A DNA stretch of 64,000 nucleotides from Acinetobacter sp. ANC 5054. GTDB taxonomy: Bacteria; Pseudomonadota; Gammaproteobacteria; Pseudomonadales; Moraxellaceae. Location of the stretch: assembly GCF_002135295.1 (NCBI RefSeq), contig NZ_NEGG01000001.1, positions 408,574 through 472,573 on the forward strand, in the 5' to 3' direction. The notes under the pieces are model-generated. The model was not told where the DNA came from. It saw only the letters and a program-made list of their open reading frames with translations, and searched no databases. Made by a program: the position numbers and the translations under genes. Positions 29,206 through 37,376 of this stretch are shown one piece after another (positions within the stretch are counted from its first letter, which is position 1; every line of letters begins with the position of its first letter).

Positions 29206-30051
29206 ATGAGCATATCGCAATCTTTGCTTGAACAATCTATCCAAATCAATATTCAACAAGCACTACAAGAAGATATTGGTTCTGGCGATATCACTGCCCT
29301 TTTAACTCCAGAAGATGAACAAGCCACTGCAACGATTATTAGCCGTGAAGATATGGTGCTGGCAGGTCAACCTTGGGTCAATGCTCTCATTCAAACCTTT
29401 GATCCAACCGTACAGGTCACTTGGCTAAAAAATGAAGGTGAGCGTGTTGCCGCTGGCGATGCTTTTTTTAAATTGGCAGGTTCAGCACGTAGCTTACTGA
29501 CGGTTGAACGCCCTGCGCTCAATTTTGTGCAAACATTATCTGCGGTTGCCACTAAAACAGCTGAATATGTGCAACAACTCGAAGGTTTAAATACCAAGTT
29601 ACTAGACACCCGTAAAACCCTACCGGGTCTGCGTATCGCTCAAAAGTATGCAGTCGCTGTTGGTGGTGGTCAAAACCACCGTTTGGGTTTGTTTGATGCC
29701 TTTTTGATTAAAGAAAACCACATTATGGCTGCTGGTGGGATTAAGCAAGCCATTGCCAAAGCACATGCCATTGCACCGGGTAAACCCGTTGAAGTGGAAG
29801 TGGAAACTTGGGATGAACTCAACCAAGCTTTAGAGGCTGGTGCGGACATTGTCATGCTCGATAACTTTAGCCAACAGCAAATGATTGATGCGGTTAAACA
29901 TGTGGCTGGACGCTGTAAACTTGAAGCATCGGGAAATATTACCCTTGCTAATTTGCGCGAAGTCGCAACCACTGGTGTGGATTATATTTCGATGGGTGTA
30001 CTCACCAAAGATGTTAAAGCGGTTGATTTGTCGATGCGTTTTAATGGCTAA
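29206..30051 (+). CDS. nadC: Nicotinate-nucleotide pyrophosphorylase (quinolinate PRTase)
   Basis: Turns quinolinate and PRPP into nicotinate mononucleotide in de novo NAD synthesis. The 281-residue form from the ATG at 29206 (MSISQSLLEQSI) has the usual length; the open frame continues upstream to 29116 without a conserved start. Motifs: EDIGSGDIT, LLTVERPALNFVQTLSAVAT, LDTRKTLPGLRIAQKYAV and VMLDNF. The ribosome binding site is weak, and a possible -10 TAATAT lies near 29157. Confidence 0.95.
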   Translation: MSISQSLLEQSIQINIQQALQEDIGSGDITALLTPEDEQATATIISREDMVLAGQPWVNALIQTFDPTVQVTWLKNEGERVAAGDAFFKLAGSARSLLTVERPALNFVQTLSAVATKTAEYVQQLEGLNTKLLDTRKTLPGLRIAQKYAVAVGGGQNHRLGLFDAFLIKENHIMAAGGIKQAIAKAHAIAPGKPVEVEVETWDELNQALEAGADIVMLDNFSQQQMIDAVKHVAGRCKLEASGNITLANLREVATTGVDYISMGVLTKDVKAVDLSMRFNG

Positions 30052-30161
30052 GATGTATGGGTTATGGCTTGTGCGAAGCACAAATTTTTAAATTTTGGTT
30101 TTTTGCGTTTATTTTTTAAGCAGAAGAATTAAAATTTAGTCTTTAAATCCGATACAAAACG

Positions 30162-30190
30162 AAAAAACGCACCAAATGGTGCGTTTTTTA
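30162..30190. terminator. Bidirectional terminator between nadC and rph
   Basis: Stem AAAAACGCACC/GGTGCGTTTTT with loop AAAT, between convergent genes. Confidence 0.85.
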
Positions 30191-30219
30191 CAACGATAAC
30201 CAAAGTGTCGGTAAATAAC

Positions 30220-30936
30220 TTACCAGCCTAAAGCTTCTTGTTGTTTTTTAATCAGTTCTTGAATACCTTTTTCAGCCAATTCAAGCATTTCGTTACATTG
30301 TACGCGCGTAAATGGTTTGTCTTCGGCAGTTCCTTGTAGCTCAATGAACTCACCTGCTTGCGTCATGACTACATTTAAGTCTGTTTGACAGTTTGAATCT
30401 TCTTCATAGCATAGATCAAGCAAAGCTTCGTCTTGGTACATGCCTACAGATACTGCTGCTACTAAGCCTTTTAGTGGATCTTGTTTGATTTTTTTATTTT
30501 CAAGCAACACATTCATGGCATCAATTAAAGCAACCGCAGCGCCTGTAATCGATGCTGTACGTGTACCGCCATCGGCTTGGATCACATCACAGTCGATGCT
30601 AACGGTGTTTTCACCGAGTTTTTTCAAATCCACCATGGCACGTAAGCTACGACCAATCAAACGTTGAATTTCTTGTGTACGACCACTTTGTTTACCACGA
30701 GCGGCTTCACGATCACTACGTGTGTGTGTAGAACGTGGCAACATACCATATTCAGCCGTTACCCAACCTTGGCCCTTACCTTTCAAGAAACGAGGTACTG
30801 AGTTGTCAACACTTGCAGTACAAAGAACTTTTGTATGACCAAATTCAACCAATACTGAACCTTCCGCATAACGTGTGTAGTTACGGGTAATTTTTACTTC
30901 ACGTAATTGATCTAATGCTCGTTGGTCGATACGCAT
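30220..30936 (-). CDS. rph: Ribonuclease PH
   Basis: Phosphorolytic 3'-5' exoribonuclease that trims tRNA precursors. The 238-residue protein starts [39 protein letters not shown] and includes [39 protein letters not shown] and the phosphate-site segment [23 protein letters not shown]. Full length. Divergent from the FabR-like regulator at 31123. Confidence 0.97.
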   Translation of the reverse strand: MRIDQRALDQLREVKITRNYTRYAEGSVLVEFGHTKVLCTASVDNSVPRFLKGKGQGWVTAEYGMLPRSTHTRSDREAARGKQSGRTQEIQRLIGRSLRAMVDLKKLGENTVSIDCDVIQADGGTRTASITGAAVALIDAMNVLLENKKIKQDPLKGLVAAVSVGMYQDEALLDLCYEEDSNCQTDLNVVMTQAGEFIELQGTAEDKPFTRVQCNEMLELAEKGIQELIKKQQEALGW

Positions 30937-31122
30937 AATGAGTCCTTAATCTGACAAAATTGATTGCGACGTATTATAACAGAAGGCAGCATAAGATTCG
31001 GTGATCATGTACTGCATTTACAAAATCCCTTCATCTGTTGCGCTTGTGCAGCTGCGTTTTATCGTCGTGTGAATATTGGAAATTTGCTAAACTGAGCATT
31101 CGCAAATTTCAGGAAGAATTGC

Positions 31123-31791
31123 ATGTCGATACGGGAAGAACGCAAACAACAAAGTCGAAAAGCCATACTCGATGCCGCATTGTCACTGAGTACGACAGGG
31201 CGTTCGTTTAGTAGCTTAAGTTTGCGTGAAATTTCCCGCCATGTGGGCTTAGTGCCAGCGGCATTTTATCGACATTTTCAAGACATGGATGAGCTCGGCC
31301 TTGAGCTGGTCGATCAAATGTCCCTCTATCTCAAAAATGTGCTCAACCAACTCAGTCAGCAATATTTTCAGCCCACCGAAATACATACCCGCACCAGCCT
31401 TGATTATTTATTTCATGCTGTTGAAGATTTTCCAGAAGCTTGGATGTTCCTCATTGCAGAGCGTTGGGGTGGTTCACAAGCGCTGCGTCACGCGATTGCA
31501 CGTGAATTCAAATTCCTCAGTTCAGATCTCGCACAAGCGCTTTCAAAGATCGAAGCGACACAACATATTCAGTCTGAGCAGGACCTCAAGGTTCTTGCAC
31601 AAATTCTGTTTGAATTGACCCTAAGCTGGGCCATGCAATGGATTGATCTACAACGTCAACCAACTACGCCACAGCAACATGAAGCGTTGCAACAATTTCG
31701 TCGTCAAGCACAGACTCAAGTACAGCTCATGTTCCGAGGTATTTTGCATTGGGATCGCTCTTTGGCCAATCAAACGTCCTCAGAACCATAA
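31123..31791 (+). CDS. TetR-family regulator, FabR/DesT-like
   Basis: A 222-residue repressor-type protein. The N-terminal helix-turn-helix (about 12-55) reads SRKAILDAALSLSTTGRSFSSLSLREISRHVGLVPAAFYRHFQDMDELG; the form SLREISRHVGLVPAAFYRHFQDMDELGLELV is that of E. coli FabR and Pseudomonas DesT, which sense acyl-CoA pools and control unsaturated fatty acid genes. A fatty-acid role is therefore likely, though no such gene is adjacent; targets would be elsewhere in the genome. Confidence 0.85.
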   Translation: MSIREERKQQSRKAILDAALSLSTTGRSFSSLSLREISRHVGLVPAAFYRHFQDMDELGLELVDQMSLYLKNVLNQLSQQYFQPTEIHTRTSLDYLFHAVEDFPEAWMFLIAERWGGSQALRHAIAREFKFLSSDLAQALSKIEATQHIQSEQDLKVLAQILFELTLSWAMQWIDLQRQPTTPQQHEALQQFRRQAQTQVQLMFRGILHWDRSLANQTSSEP

Positions 31792-31848
31792 TTGGGGATA
31801 TTTTGAGATAATATCTAAGCACCATTGAATTTTAAAATGGCATAAAAA

Positions 31849-31874
31849 AAGCCGCAAATGAATGCGGCTTTTCC
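31849..31874. terminator. Terminator between the TetR gene and dsbA
   Basis: Stem AAGCCGCA/TGCGGCTT with a 6-nt loop, preceded by seven A (a T run for the minus-strand dsbA) and followed by TTCC. Confidence 0.75.
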
Positions 31875-31884
31875 AATATCAATC

Positions 31885-32502
31885 TTATTTAGCTTTACGT
31901 TCTTTGTCGACAAGGAACTTCACGATTTCAACGGTACGCGCATCTTCACCTTGTACGATGTATTTACCATTCACCGTAATTGCTGGCACACCACTTAATT
32001 GGTACTGAGCCGCTAAGTTTTTCGCTTGAGCGATTTTAGATGACACAGCAAATGACTTAAATGTACTGTTAAACTTCGCTTCAGGTACGCCATAACGGGT
32101 ATAGAACTTCGCAAATGCACCTTGTTCTAAAATATTTTTCTGACCCGCATGAATGTCATGGAATAATTGTAAATGCGCTTGTTGACGTACACCTAAAGCT
32201 TCAGAAGCATAGTAAGCACGTGCACCTTGTTCCCAAAGTGGGTTCATCGCTGCTGGTGTACGCACAAAACGAACATCTTTAGGCAACTGTTTTAACCAAG
32301 CCTGCATATGTGGTTCAAGTTTGAAACAGTGTGGGCAACCATACCAAAAGAATTCACGTACTTCGATTTTACCCGGACGTTCCACTTTGATTGGTTTTGG
32401 AATAACCGTGTAATCAGTCCCCGCGACAAACTGCGTTGCCATCGCACTGCCAGAAAAAGCCAAAATAGCCGTTGTAATCGTGCCTAGAAGAAATTTTTTC
32501 AT
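31885..32502 (-). CDS. dsbA: Periplasmic thiol:disulfide oxidoreductase DsbA
   Basis: Introduces disulfide bonds into exported proteins. The 205-residue precursor starts at the ATG at 32502 (MKKFLLGTITTAILAFSGSAMA signal peptide), with GAGGA upstream; the frame is open eight codons further. The active site is CPHC in REFFWYGCPHCFKLEP, and the cis-proline loop is LSGVPAITVNGK. Normal DsbA length. Confidence 0.96.
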   Translation of the reverse strand: MKKFLLGTITTAILAFSGSAMATQFVAGTDYTVIPKPIKVERPGKIEVREFFWYGCPHCFKLEPHMQAWLKQLPKDVRFVRTPAAMNPLWEQGARAYYASEALGVRQQAHLQLFHDIHAGQKNILEQGAFAKFYTRYGVPEAKFNSTFKSFAVSSKIAQAKNLAAQYQLSGVPAITVNGKYIVQGEDARTVEIVKFLVDKERKAK

Positions 32503-32685
32503 TGAACTTATTGTCCTCAAAATCATTATGATTAGTTTATGGCAACACTATAAATCAAATCTGTCGATTTCGTTTTCATTCTGTGAACTTTTTTACGGCT
32601 TTTATCGCTTTTTTTGCAAGACACGCTACACTAACTCGCATTAAACTTTTTTCTAAATTATAAAGACTTGATTGAGGTGACACCG

Positions 32686-33402
32686 ATGTCGCAATTGAAT
32701 GTTGATCCACAAGAAATTGCCAAATTTGAAGCTTTCGCAGCCATATGGTGGGATCAGCATTCTGAGTTCCGCCCGTTGCATATGATCAATCCCCTACGTT
32801 TAAACTGGATTGATGAACATGCTGGCGGCATCACTGGCAAAAAAGTGTTAGATGTCGGTTGTGGCGGCGGTATTTTGGCAGAAAGCATGGCTCGCCGTGG
32901 TGCTCAAGTTTTGGGTATCGATATGGGTGAAGCGCCGTTGAATGTTGCACGTCTACATGCAGAACAAGAAAATGTGCAAAATATTGAATATCGCCAAGTG
33001 CCTGTAGAGCAACTGGCAGAAGAACAAGCTGGACAATATGACGTCGTGACGTGTATGGAAATGCTCGAACATGTACCCGATCCTGCATCGATTATTTTAG
33101 CCTGTCAAAAACTGGTTAAGCCGGGTGGTCATGTGTTCTTCTCGACTATTAACCGCAATCCTAAAGCCTATTTATTTGCGATTATTGGCGCAGAATATAT
33201 TTTACGTATGCTGGCGAAAGGCACACACGATTATTCTAAATTTATTAAACCTTCTGAGTTGGCTCACGATATTCGTAGCGCCGAGCTTAAACTCAAAGAC
33301 ATGACCGGCTTACATTACAACCCAATCACCAAGCGTTATTGGCTTGCGCCAAATGTCGATGTGAATTACATGGTGCACACCGTCAAAGAAGAAGCGAAAT
33401 AA
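32686..33402 (+). CDS. ubiG: Ubiquinone biosynthesis O-methyltransferase
   Basis: SAM-dependent methyltransferase acting twice in ubiquinone synthesis (2-polyprenyl-6-hydroxyphenol and demethylubiquinol). The 238-residue protein from ATG 32686 (GAGGTG upstream) has [32 protein letters not shown] motif [28 protein letters not shown] and motif [16 protein letters not shown]. Its stop is directly followed by the ATG of the next gene at 33403. Gene order ubiG-mupP-yciK is as in Pseudomonas. Confidence 0.96.
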   Translation: MSQLNVDPQEIAKFEAFAAIWWDQHSEFRPLHMINPLRLNWIDEHAGGITGKKVLDVGCGGGILAESMARRGAQVLGIDMGEAPLNVARLHAEQENVQNIEYRQVPVEQLAEEQAGQYDVVTCMEMLEHVPDPASIILACQKLVKPGGHVFFSTINRNPKAYLFAIIGAEYILRMLAKGTHDYSKFIKPSELAHDIRSAELKLKDMTGLHYNPITKRYWLAPNVDVNYMVHTVKEEAK

Positions 33403-34101
33403 ATGAAAGCCGTATTGTTTGACCTTGATGGTACTTTAATTGACACTGCTGCCGACTTTATTCGCATCATTCAAGACATGTGCCGTGATAAAGGCTGTGC
33501 AGTGGTCGCAGCTGAAGACATTCGCACCCAAGTGTCTGAAGGCGCACGCGCTATGGTGAAATTAGTCTATCCTGAGTTAGACGTTACAGACCCAGTTTTT
33601 CTGGCGCATCGTCAACGCTTTTTAGACCTGTATGGTGCAGATATTGCCGTGGATACAGACCTGTTTGAAGGCATGTATCCGCTTTTGGCGGAACTTGAAC
33701 AACATCAAATTCCATGGGGTATTGTCACCAATAAACCTCGTTGGCTGAGTGAAGCTTTACTCAAAGCGCTCAATTTAACGGAGCGCTGTGCGGTTTTGGT
33801 TTGCCCAGAAGATGTCAGCAAGACCAAGCCTGATCCTGAACCAATGTATTTGGCAGCCAAACAAATTCAGATTGCACCTGAAGACTGTATCTATGTCGGT
33901 GATCATCCACGTGACATCGATGCGGGTCGTCATGCGGACATGTACACAATATTAGCTGCTTACGGATATTTACCGTTACAGCACAAAGATGACTTAACAG
34001 CGTGGCAAGCTAATTGTATAGTGAATACTGTTGCTGAATTACAACAGGTGCTTCAACACTTAGTCATTCAACCCCAAACGCGTTCTTCAGCTACTTTATA
34101 A
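33403..34101 (+). CDS. mupP: HAD phosphatase, MupP (N-acetylmuramate 6-phosphate phosphatase)
   Basis: A 232-residue HAD-superfamily phosphatase: nucleophile motif FDLDGTLIDTAADF at the N-terminus, WGIVTNKPRWLS (motif II), SKTKPDPEPM (motif III Lys) and YVGDHPRDIDAG (motif IV). Position between ubiG and the SDR gene yciK is that of mupP in Pseudomonas, which dephosphorylates MurNAc-6-phosphate in the AnmK-MupP-AmgK-MurU cell-wall recycling route; an older name would be gph. Starts immediately after ubiG, so it is certainly cotranscribed and probably coupled. Substrate is inferred from synteny. Confidence 0.83.
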   Translation: MKAVLFDLDGTLIDTAADFIRIIQDMCRDKGCAVVAAEDIRTQVSEGARAMVKLVYPELDVTDPVFLAHRQRFLDLYGADIAVDTDLFEGMYPLLAELEQHQIPWGIVTNKPRWLSEALLKALNLTERCAVLVCPEDVSKTKPDPEPMYLAAKQIQIAPEDCIYVGDHPRDIDAGRHADMYTILAAYGYLPLQHKDDLTAWQANCIVNTVAELQQVLQHLVIQPQTRSSATL

Positions 34102-34136
34102 CGATAGAAACAACACAATAAAACGAGGAGGTGCAG

Positions 34137-34883
34137 ATGAAATATTCAGAATATCAACCTCGCCCCGATCTACTCAAAGATCGAATTATCCTGATTACAG
34201 GTGCGGGCGATGGAATTGGCCGTGCAGCTGCCATCAGTTATGCCTTACATGGGGCAACTGTCGTTCTACATGGTCGTACACTGAATAAGCTCGAAGTGAT
34301 TTACGATGAAATTGAAGGTTTAGGTGCACCTCAACCAGCTATTTTACCGCTACAACTTTCGAGTGCTTCTCCTCGTGATTACGAACTTCTGGTCGATACC
34401 CTTGAAAAGCAATTCGGTCGACTGGATGGCATTTTGCATAATGCCGGCATTTTAGGTGAACGTACCGAACTTGCGCATTATCCTGTCGATGTTTGGGATG
34501 ATGTCATGGCGGTTAACCTACGTGCACCCTTTGTTTTGACTCAAGAATTAATGCCTTTACTGCAAAAATCTGAACATGCTTCTGTGGTTTTTGCCAGTTC
34601 AGGGGTTGGACGTGAAGCGCGTGAACGTTGGGGTGCTTATTCGGTGTCCAAAATTGCGATTGAAGCCGTCAGCACACTCTTTGCCAAAGAAAATGCGCAT
34701 CCGAATATCCGTTTTAATTGCATCAACCCTGGTGCAACACGTACTGCGATGCGAGCTAAAGCTTATCCAGATGAAGATCCAAAAACCTTGCCTACCCCTG
34801 AAAACATCATGCCTGCCTATCTTTATTTGATGGGGAATGACAGCTTACATCTGAACGGTGAAAGTATTGATGCTCAAGATTAA
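34137..34883 (+). CDS. yciK: Short-chain dehydrogenase YciK-like
   Basis: A 248-residue NAD(P)-dependent oxidoreductase with the SDR nucleotide-binding motif ITGAGDGIGRAAA (about 20-32), the LHNAGILG motif, catalytic Ser in FASSGVG and YxxxK in GAYSVSKIAIEA. The start is the ATG at 34137 because AGGAGGTG lies just before it; GTG at 34131 is part of that ribosome binding site. Third gene of the ubiG-mupP-yciK unit. Substrate unknown. Confidence 0.88.
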   Translation: MKYSEYQPRPDLLKDRIILITGAGDGIGRAAAISYALHGATVVLHGRTLNKLEVIYDEIEGLGAPQPAILPLQLSSASPRDYELLVDTLEKQFGRLDGILHNAGILGERTELAHYPVDVWDDVMAVNLRAPFVLTQELMPLLQKSEHASVVFASSGVGREARERWGAYSVSKIAIEAVSTLFAKENAHPNIRFNCINPGATRTAMRAKAYPDEDPKTLPTPENIMPAYLYLMGNDSLHLNGESIDAQD

Positions 34884-34904
34884 TCCCTTTGACGGATTTT
34901 AATT

Positions 34905-34930
34905 AAAGGAAGCTTCGGCTTCCTTTTTTA
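34905..34930 (+). terminator. Terminator of the ubiG-mupP-yciK unit
   Basis: Nine-base stem AAAGGAAGC/GCTTCCTTT closed by a TTCG tetraloop and followed by a T run. Confidence 0.85.
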
Positions 34931-35055
34931 TGCGTTGAAGCGCATCAATTGTGATGAAAGACGCCACTTCATTGTGTGATACTCGAAAGTTGACTTGAGT
35001 TTTTACTAAATTTGCCGATACTTGAGGGCAATTTTTAAATACAGTGGACCCTCGC

Positions 35056-35475
35056 ATGTCAGATTTTAGCAATATTACGGTTACGCCTACAGAAGACGGC
35101 ATGGTCAACTTATTGGTTGAAGGTCAGCCAATTTCTGCAAAATATGGCATGAAATTCGATCCAAGCATTGTCGATGATTTACAAGCACTCGAAGTTGGAC
35201 AAAATGCCAAACTCTTTGAACAATTTATTTTCTCACACACCGATTTAAACTTTGAACATGCTTATTTCTACGTAACCTGCATTCAAAAACAAGAAGCAGC
35301 TTATCAAGTGATCACCAACTTTGTTTACCGCATTACTGCACAAGAACAAGCACCCTTTGAGCATGTCATCACCAAACAAGGTCAAGCCATGACCCCAGAA
35401 GATGTCAATGAATTTATTCAAGCGCATGTTCAAAAATCAATTTCTGATTACACCGATCTAAAATATGCGTACTAA
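35056..35475 (+). CDS. Hypothetical protein (about 139 aa)
   Basis: A soluble, acidic protein starting MSDFSNITVTPTEDGMVNLLVEGQPISAKYG; the segment AEEVGQNAKLFE-like middle reads LEVGQNAKLFEQFIFSHTDLNFEHAYFYV, and it ends SDYTDLKYAY. The frame is open from a GTG at 35044, but the ATG at 35056 begins a more usual N-terminus. I do not recognise the family and see no catalytic motif. Monocistronic, with its own terminator at 35506. Codon use matches the neighbours. Confidence 0.65.
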   Translation: MSDFSNITVTPTEDGMVNLLVEGQPISAKYGMKFDPSIVDDLQALEVGQNAKLFEQFIFSHTDLNFEHAYFYVTCIQKQEAAYQVITNFVYRITAQEQAPFEHVITKQGQAMTPEDVNEFIQAHVQKSISDYTDLKYAY

Positions 35476-35505
35476 AAGCTCAATCAGTGCGATGTAAATC
35501 TAAAA

Positions 35506-35533
35506 AATAAGGCGAATTCAATCGCCTTATTTA
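35506..35533 (+). terminator. Terminator of the 35056 gene
   Basis: Ten-base stem AATAAGGCGA/TCGCCTTATT with a 6-nt loop, then TTATCTC. Confidence 0.75.
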
Positions 35534-35660
35534 TCTCAATTTTTTTAATTTGAACCGAACAATGTTAAAAATATTGTTGATATCGCCCGCCACGTTAATC
35601 GTAATTTTAAATTATTTTAATCATTATATTCGGTTTTCCAGTTTAATCATTCTCACCTAA

Positions 35661-35699
35661 CATGTCTTGCATCTAGCGTCAGGTACAAGGACATGAAAC
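35661..35699 (+). promoter_or_regulatory. Candidate CsrA site and hairpin over the ribosome binding site at 35700
   Basis: The leader reads GTACAAGGACATG, close to the CsrA SELEX consensus RUACARGGAUGU, and the AAGG core is the likely Shine-Dalgarno of the ORF at 35700. CATGTC at 35661 can pair with GACATG at 35690, and TTG with CAA, so the GGA core lies in or beside a stem. Candidate only. Confidence 0.35.
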
Positions 35700-35855
35700 A
35701 TGACAGACCTCATTCGTAAAACTGAAACGATCCGTTGTATTGAACATTTACAACTCACTGAAAACTTAATTCTTGCCTTAGATGATGCTGTTCAGGCTGA
35801 ATCGGTTGCACAAGCCATTTACTCATTGCAACAGCTCAATGAGCAGTGGTATTAA
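35700..35855 (+). CDS. Small protein of unknown function (51 aa)
   Basis: Reads MTDLIRKTETIRCIEHLQL and ends LQQLNEQWY; amphipathic and without membrane segment or signal peptide. The ATG at 35700 has AAGGA 8 nt upstream, and the frame ends at 35855. Two overlapping alternative frames are open in this stretch, so coding status rests on the ribosome binding site and helix-like composition. The leader looks CsrA-regulated (see 35661). I cannot place it in a family. Confidence 0.5.
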   Translation: MTDLIRKTETIRCIEHLQLTENLILALDDAVQAESVAQAIYSLQQLNEQWY

Positions 35856-36181
35856 GAAGCGTCTTAACCTTGGCTTCAATACCTATTTTAATTCCAATTT
35901 TTTTGTTTTTACCCATCTCGACCAGATGGGTATGTTTATTTCATATTTATTTTCAATGCTCGTCCATTTTCTGAATAGACACCGTCATTTTCATTTGACA
36001 GCAGCCGGTGTGATTTTTTAGGCTATAGCATGTAGAGGATTGTTCTTGCGTCCAAATTTGTCGCATAATATTCGCAATCTCTTCGTTTTATTTAAAAAAA
36101 TATTCATCTTTCTTCACAGTTTCTCTGCATTTAATGCGTACAGTAGTTGTATTGAAGATCAATAACTAATGAGGGTTGAAC
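35856..36181. other. Gap with a 21-nt hairpin, no clear gene
   Basis: Apart from a perfect stem ACCCATCT/AGATGGGT at 35911-35931, which may end the transcript of the small ORF, I see no gene. A frame at 35782-36021 overlaps the small ORF out of phase, lacks a ribosome binding site, and looks like a shadow. Confidence 0.4.
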
Positions 36182-36592
36182 ATGAAAAAGATTTTGCCAA
36201 TATTGGCTCTTTCTTTCAGTGCTTTGATGACTAGCAGCATGCTATCTGCGGCTCCTCACTTCAATAACGATGAACGTGGCTTTGATGGCCCACGCGGTAA
36301 TGCTTATGGTCATATGAAAAAAGATCGTGACTTCCGTGGCAATCAGGACGATGGCGATATTGAAGATCGACGCCGTATGCGTGAAGAACGCGGAGTCAAA
36401 CGTTTGCAACAACACAAATGGCAAACAGGCTATGTGATGCCACAACATTATCGTGGTAATGGCTACAAAGTCGATTATAAAGACCACAATTTGCCGAAAC
36501 CTTCACGTAATCAGCAATGGTACAAGATTAATAACGACTATATTTTAGTCAACTCTGACAGCAATAGCATTCTTAAAATTTTAGGTATGTAA
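36182..36592 (+). CDS. RcnB-family secreted protein, copy 1
   Basis: A 136-residue exported protein with signal peptide (MKKILPILALSFSALMTSSMLSAA), a charged middle region (KKDRDFRGNQDDGDIEDRRRMREER) and the C-terminal RcnB-type repeat WQTGYVMPQHYRGNGYKVDYK followed by QQWYKINNDYILVNSDSNSIL. RcnB in E. coli is a periplasmic protein linked to nickel and cobalt homeostasis; the role here is not known. ATG at 36182 has GAGGG upstream. A paralogue follows at 36834, separated by its own terminator. Confidence 0.78.
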   Translation: MKKILPILALSFSALMTSSMLSAAPHFNNDERGFDGPRGNAYGHMKKDRDFRGNQDDGDIEDRRRMREERGVKRLQQHKWQTGYVMPQHYRGNGYKVDYKDHNLPKPSRNQQWYKINNDYILVNSDSNSILKILGM

Positions 36593-36623
36593 GTTAAATT
36601 GAACTCAATTTGAACAGATTTAA

Positions 36624-36652
36624 AAGCTCAGTTTTTTTACTGGGCTTTTTTT
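36624..36652 (+). terminator. Terminator of RcnB-like copy 1
   Basis: Stem AAGCTCAGT/ACTGGGCTT with one G-U pair and a T-rich loop, then a T run. Confidence 0.7.
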
Positions 36653-36833
36653 ATGATGTTAATTCAACACTTAAGCTCAAAGCCTTTCACCCAGTAGGTT
36701 TCAAGCTACTTACACATCTACAATTTTCCTCCATACATTTCACAATTCAACTATATTGCCCCCACGCTTTCTCTGAACTTTCTCGCTAATTTGGAATCAT
36801 CCAAAACAGATTAGAAAAGTATAGAGGTGTCCC

Positions 36834-37244
36834 ATGAACAAAATCGTATCGACTTTGGTTCTATCAATTTCAGCGTTGATGGCAACATCTGCAGTGATGG
36901 CTGCCCCTGATCATCGTCAAGATGACCGTCGCTACCACCCATCATATCAACATCAGGATAACCGTTACCAAGACAACCGTTGGGACAATAACCATCGTCC
37001 AAGTAATTGGAACAATAACAACCGTTATGACCGCAATGACTCACGTCGTGTTAACCCAAGCCGTGATTGGCGTGTAGGTCAATCTTTACCACGTGCTTAC
37101 GACTCAAGTCGTTACAAAGTCAGCGATCGTGAAGCACGCCGTTTACCTAACACAGGTCGTTACCAACAGTGGTACAAAATTAATGGCGACTATGTCCTTG
37201 TGAATGATCGTACTGACCGTATTATCCGAATTAAAAACGGCTAA
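36834..37244 (+). CDS. RcnB-family secreted protein, copy 2
   Basis: A 136-residue exported protein: signal peptide MNKIVSTLVLSISALMATSAVMAA, an Asn/Asp/Arg-rich low-complexity middle (DNRYQDNRWDNNHRPSNWNNNNRYD) and the RcnB C-terminal module WRVGQSLPRAYDSSRYKV followed by QQWYKINGDYVLVNDRTDRIIRI. Clear paralogue of the protein at 36182, with the same module end to end but a different middle. The middle's composition suggests recent expansion or divergence of a disordered linker. Confidence 0.78.
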   Translation: MNKIVSTLVLSISALMATSAVMAAPDHRQDDRRYHPSYQHQDNRYQDNRWDNNHRPSNWNNNNRYDRNDSRRVNPSRDWRVGQSLPRAYDSSRYKVSDREARRLPNTGRYQQWYKINGDYVLVNDRTDRIIRIKNG

Positions 37245-37277
37245 TCTAAACCCAGTCTCAATAAGTCCCTTTCCCAG

Positions 37278-37307
37278 CACCTGAACATCGTTCAGGTGTT
37301 TTTTTAT
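37278..37307 (+). terminator. Terminator of RcnB-like copy 2
   Basis: Nine-base stem CACCTGAAC/GTTCAGGTG with loop ATC, followed by a T run. Confidence 0.85.
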
Positions 37308-37376
37308 ATTTGTTTTCCGCAGTGATATTTTTTTGTTTAGAATCAGAACATCCTCCGCGATTAAACGAGTATAGGC

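Noticed and set aside
35782..36021. Open frame of 79 codons with hydrophobic stretches
   Set aside because: It overlaps the better-supported small ORF at 35700 out of phase, and has no ribosome binding site.
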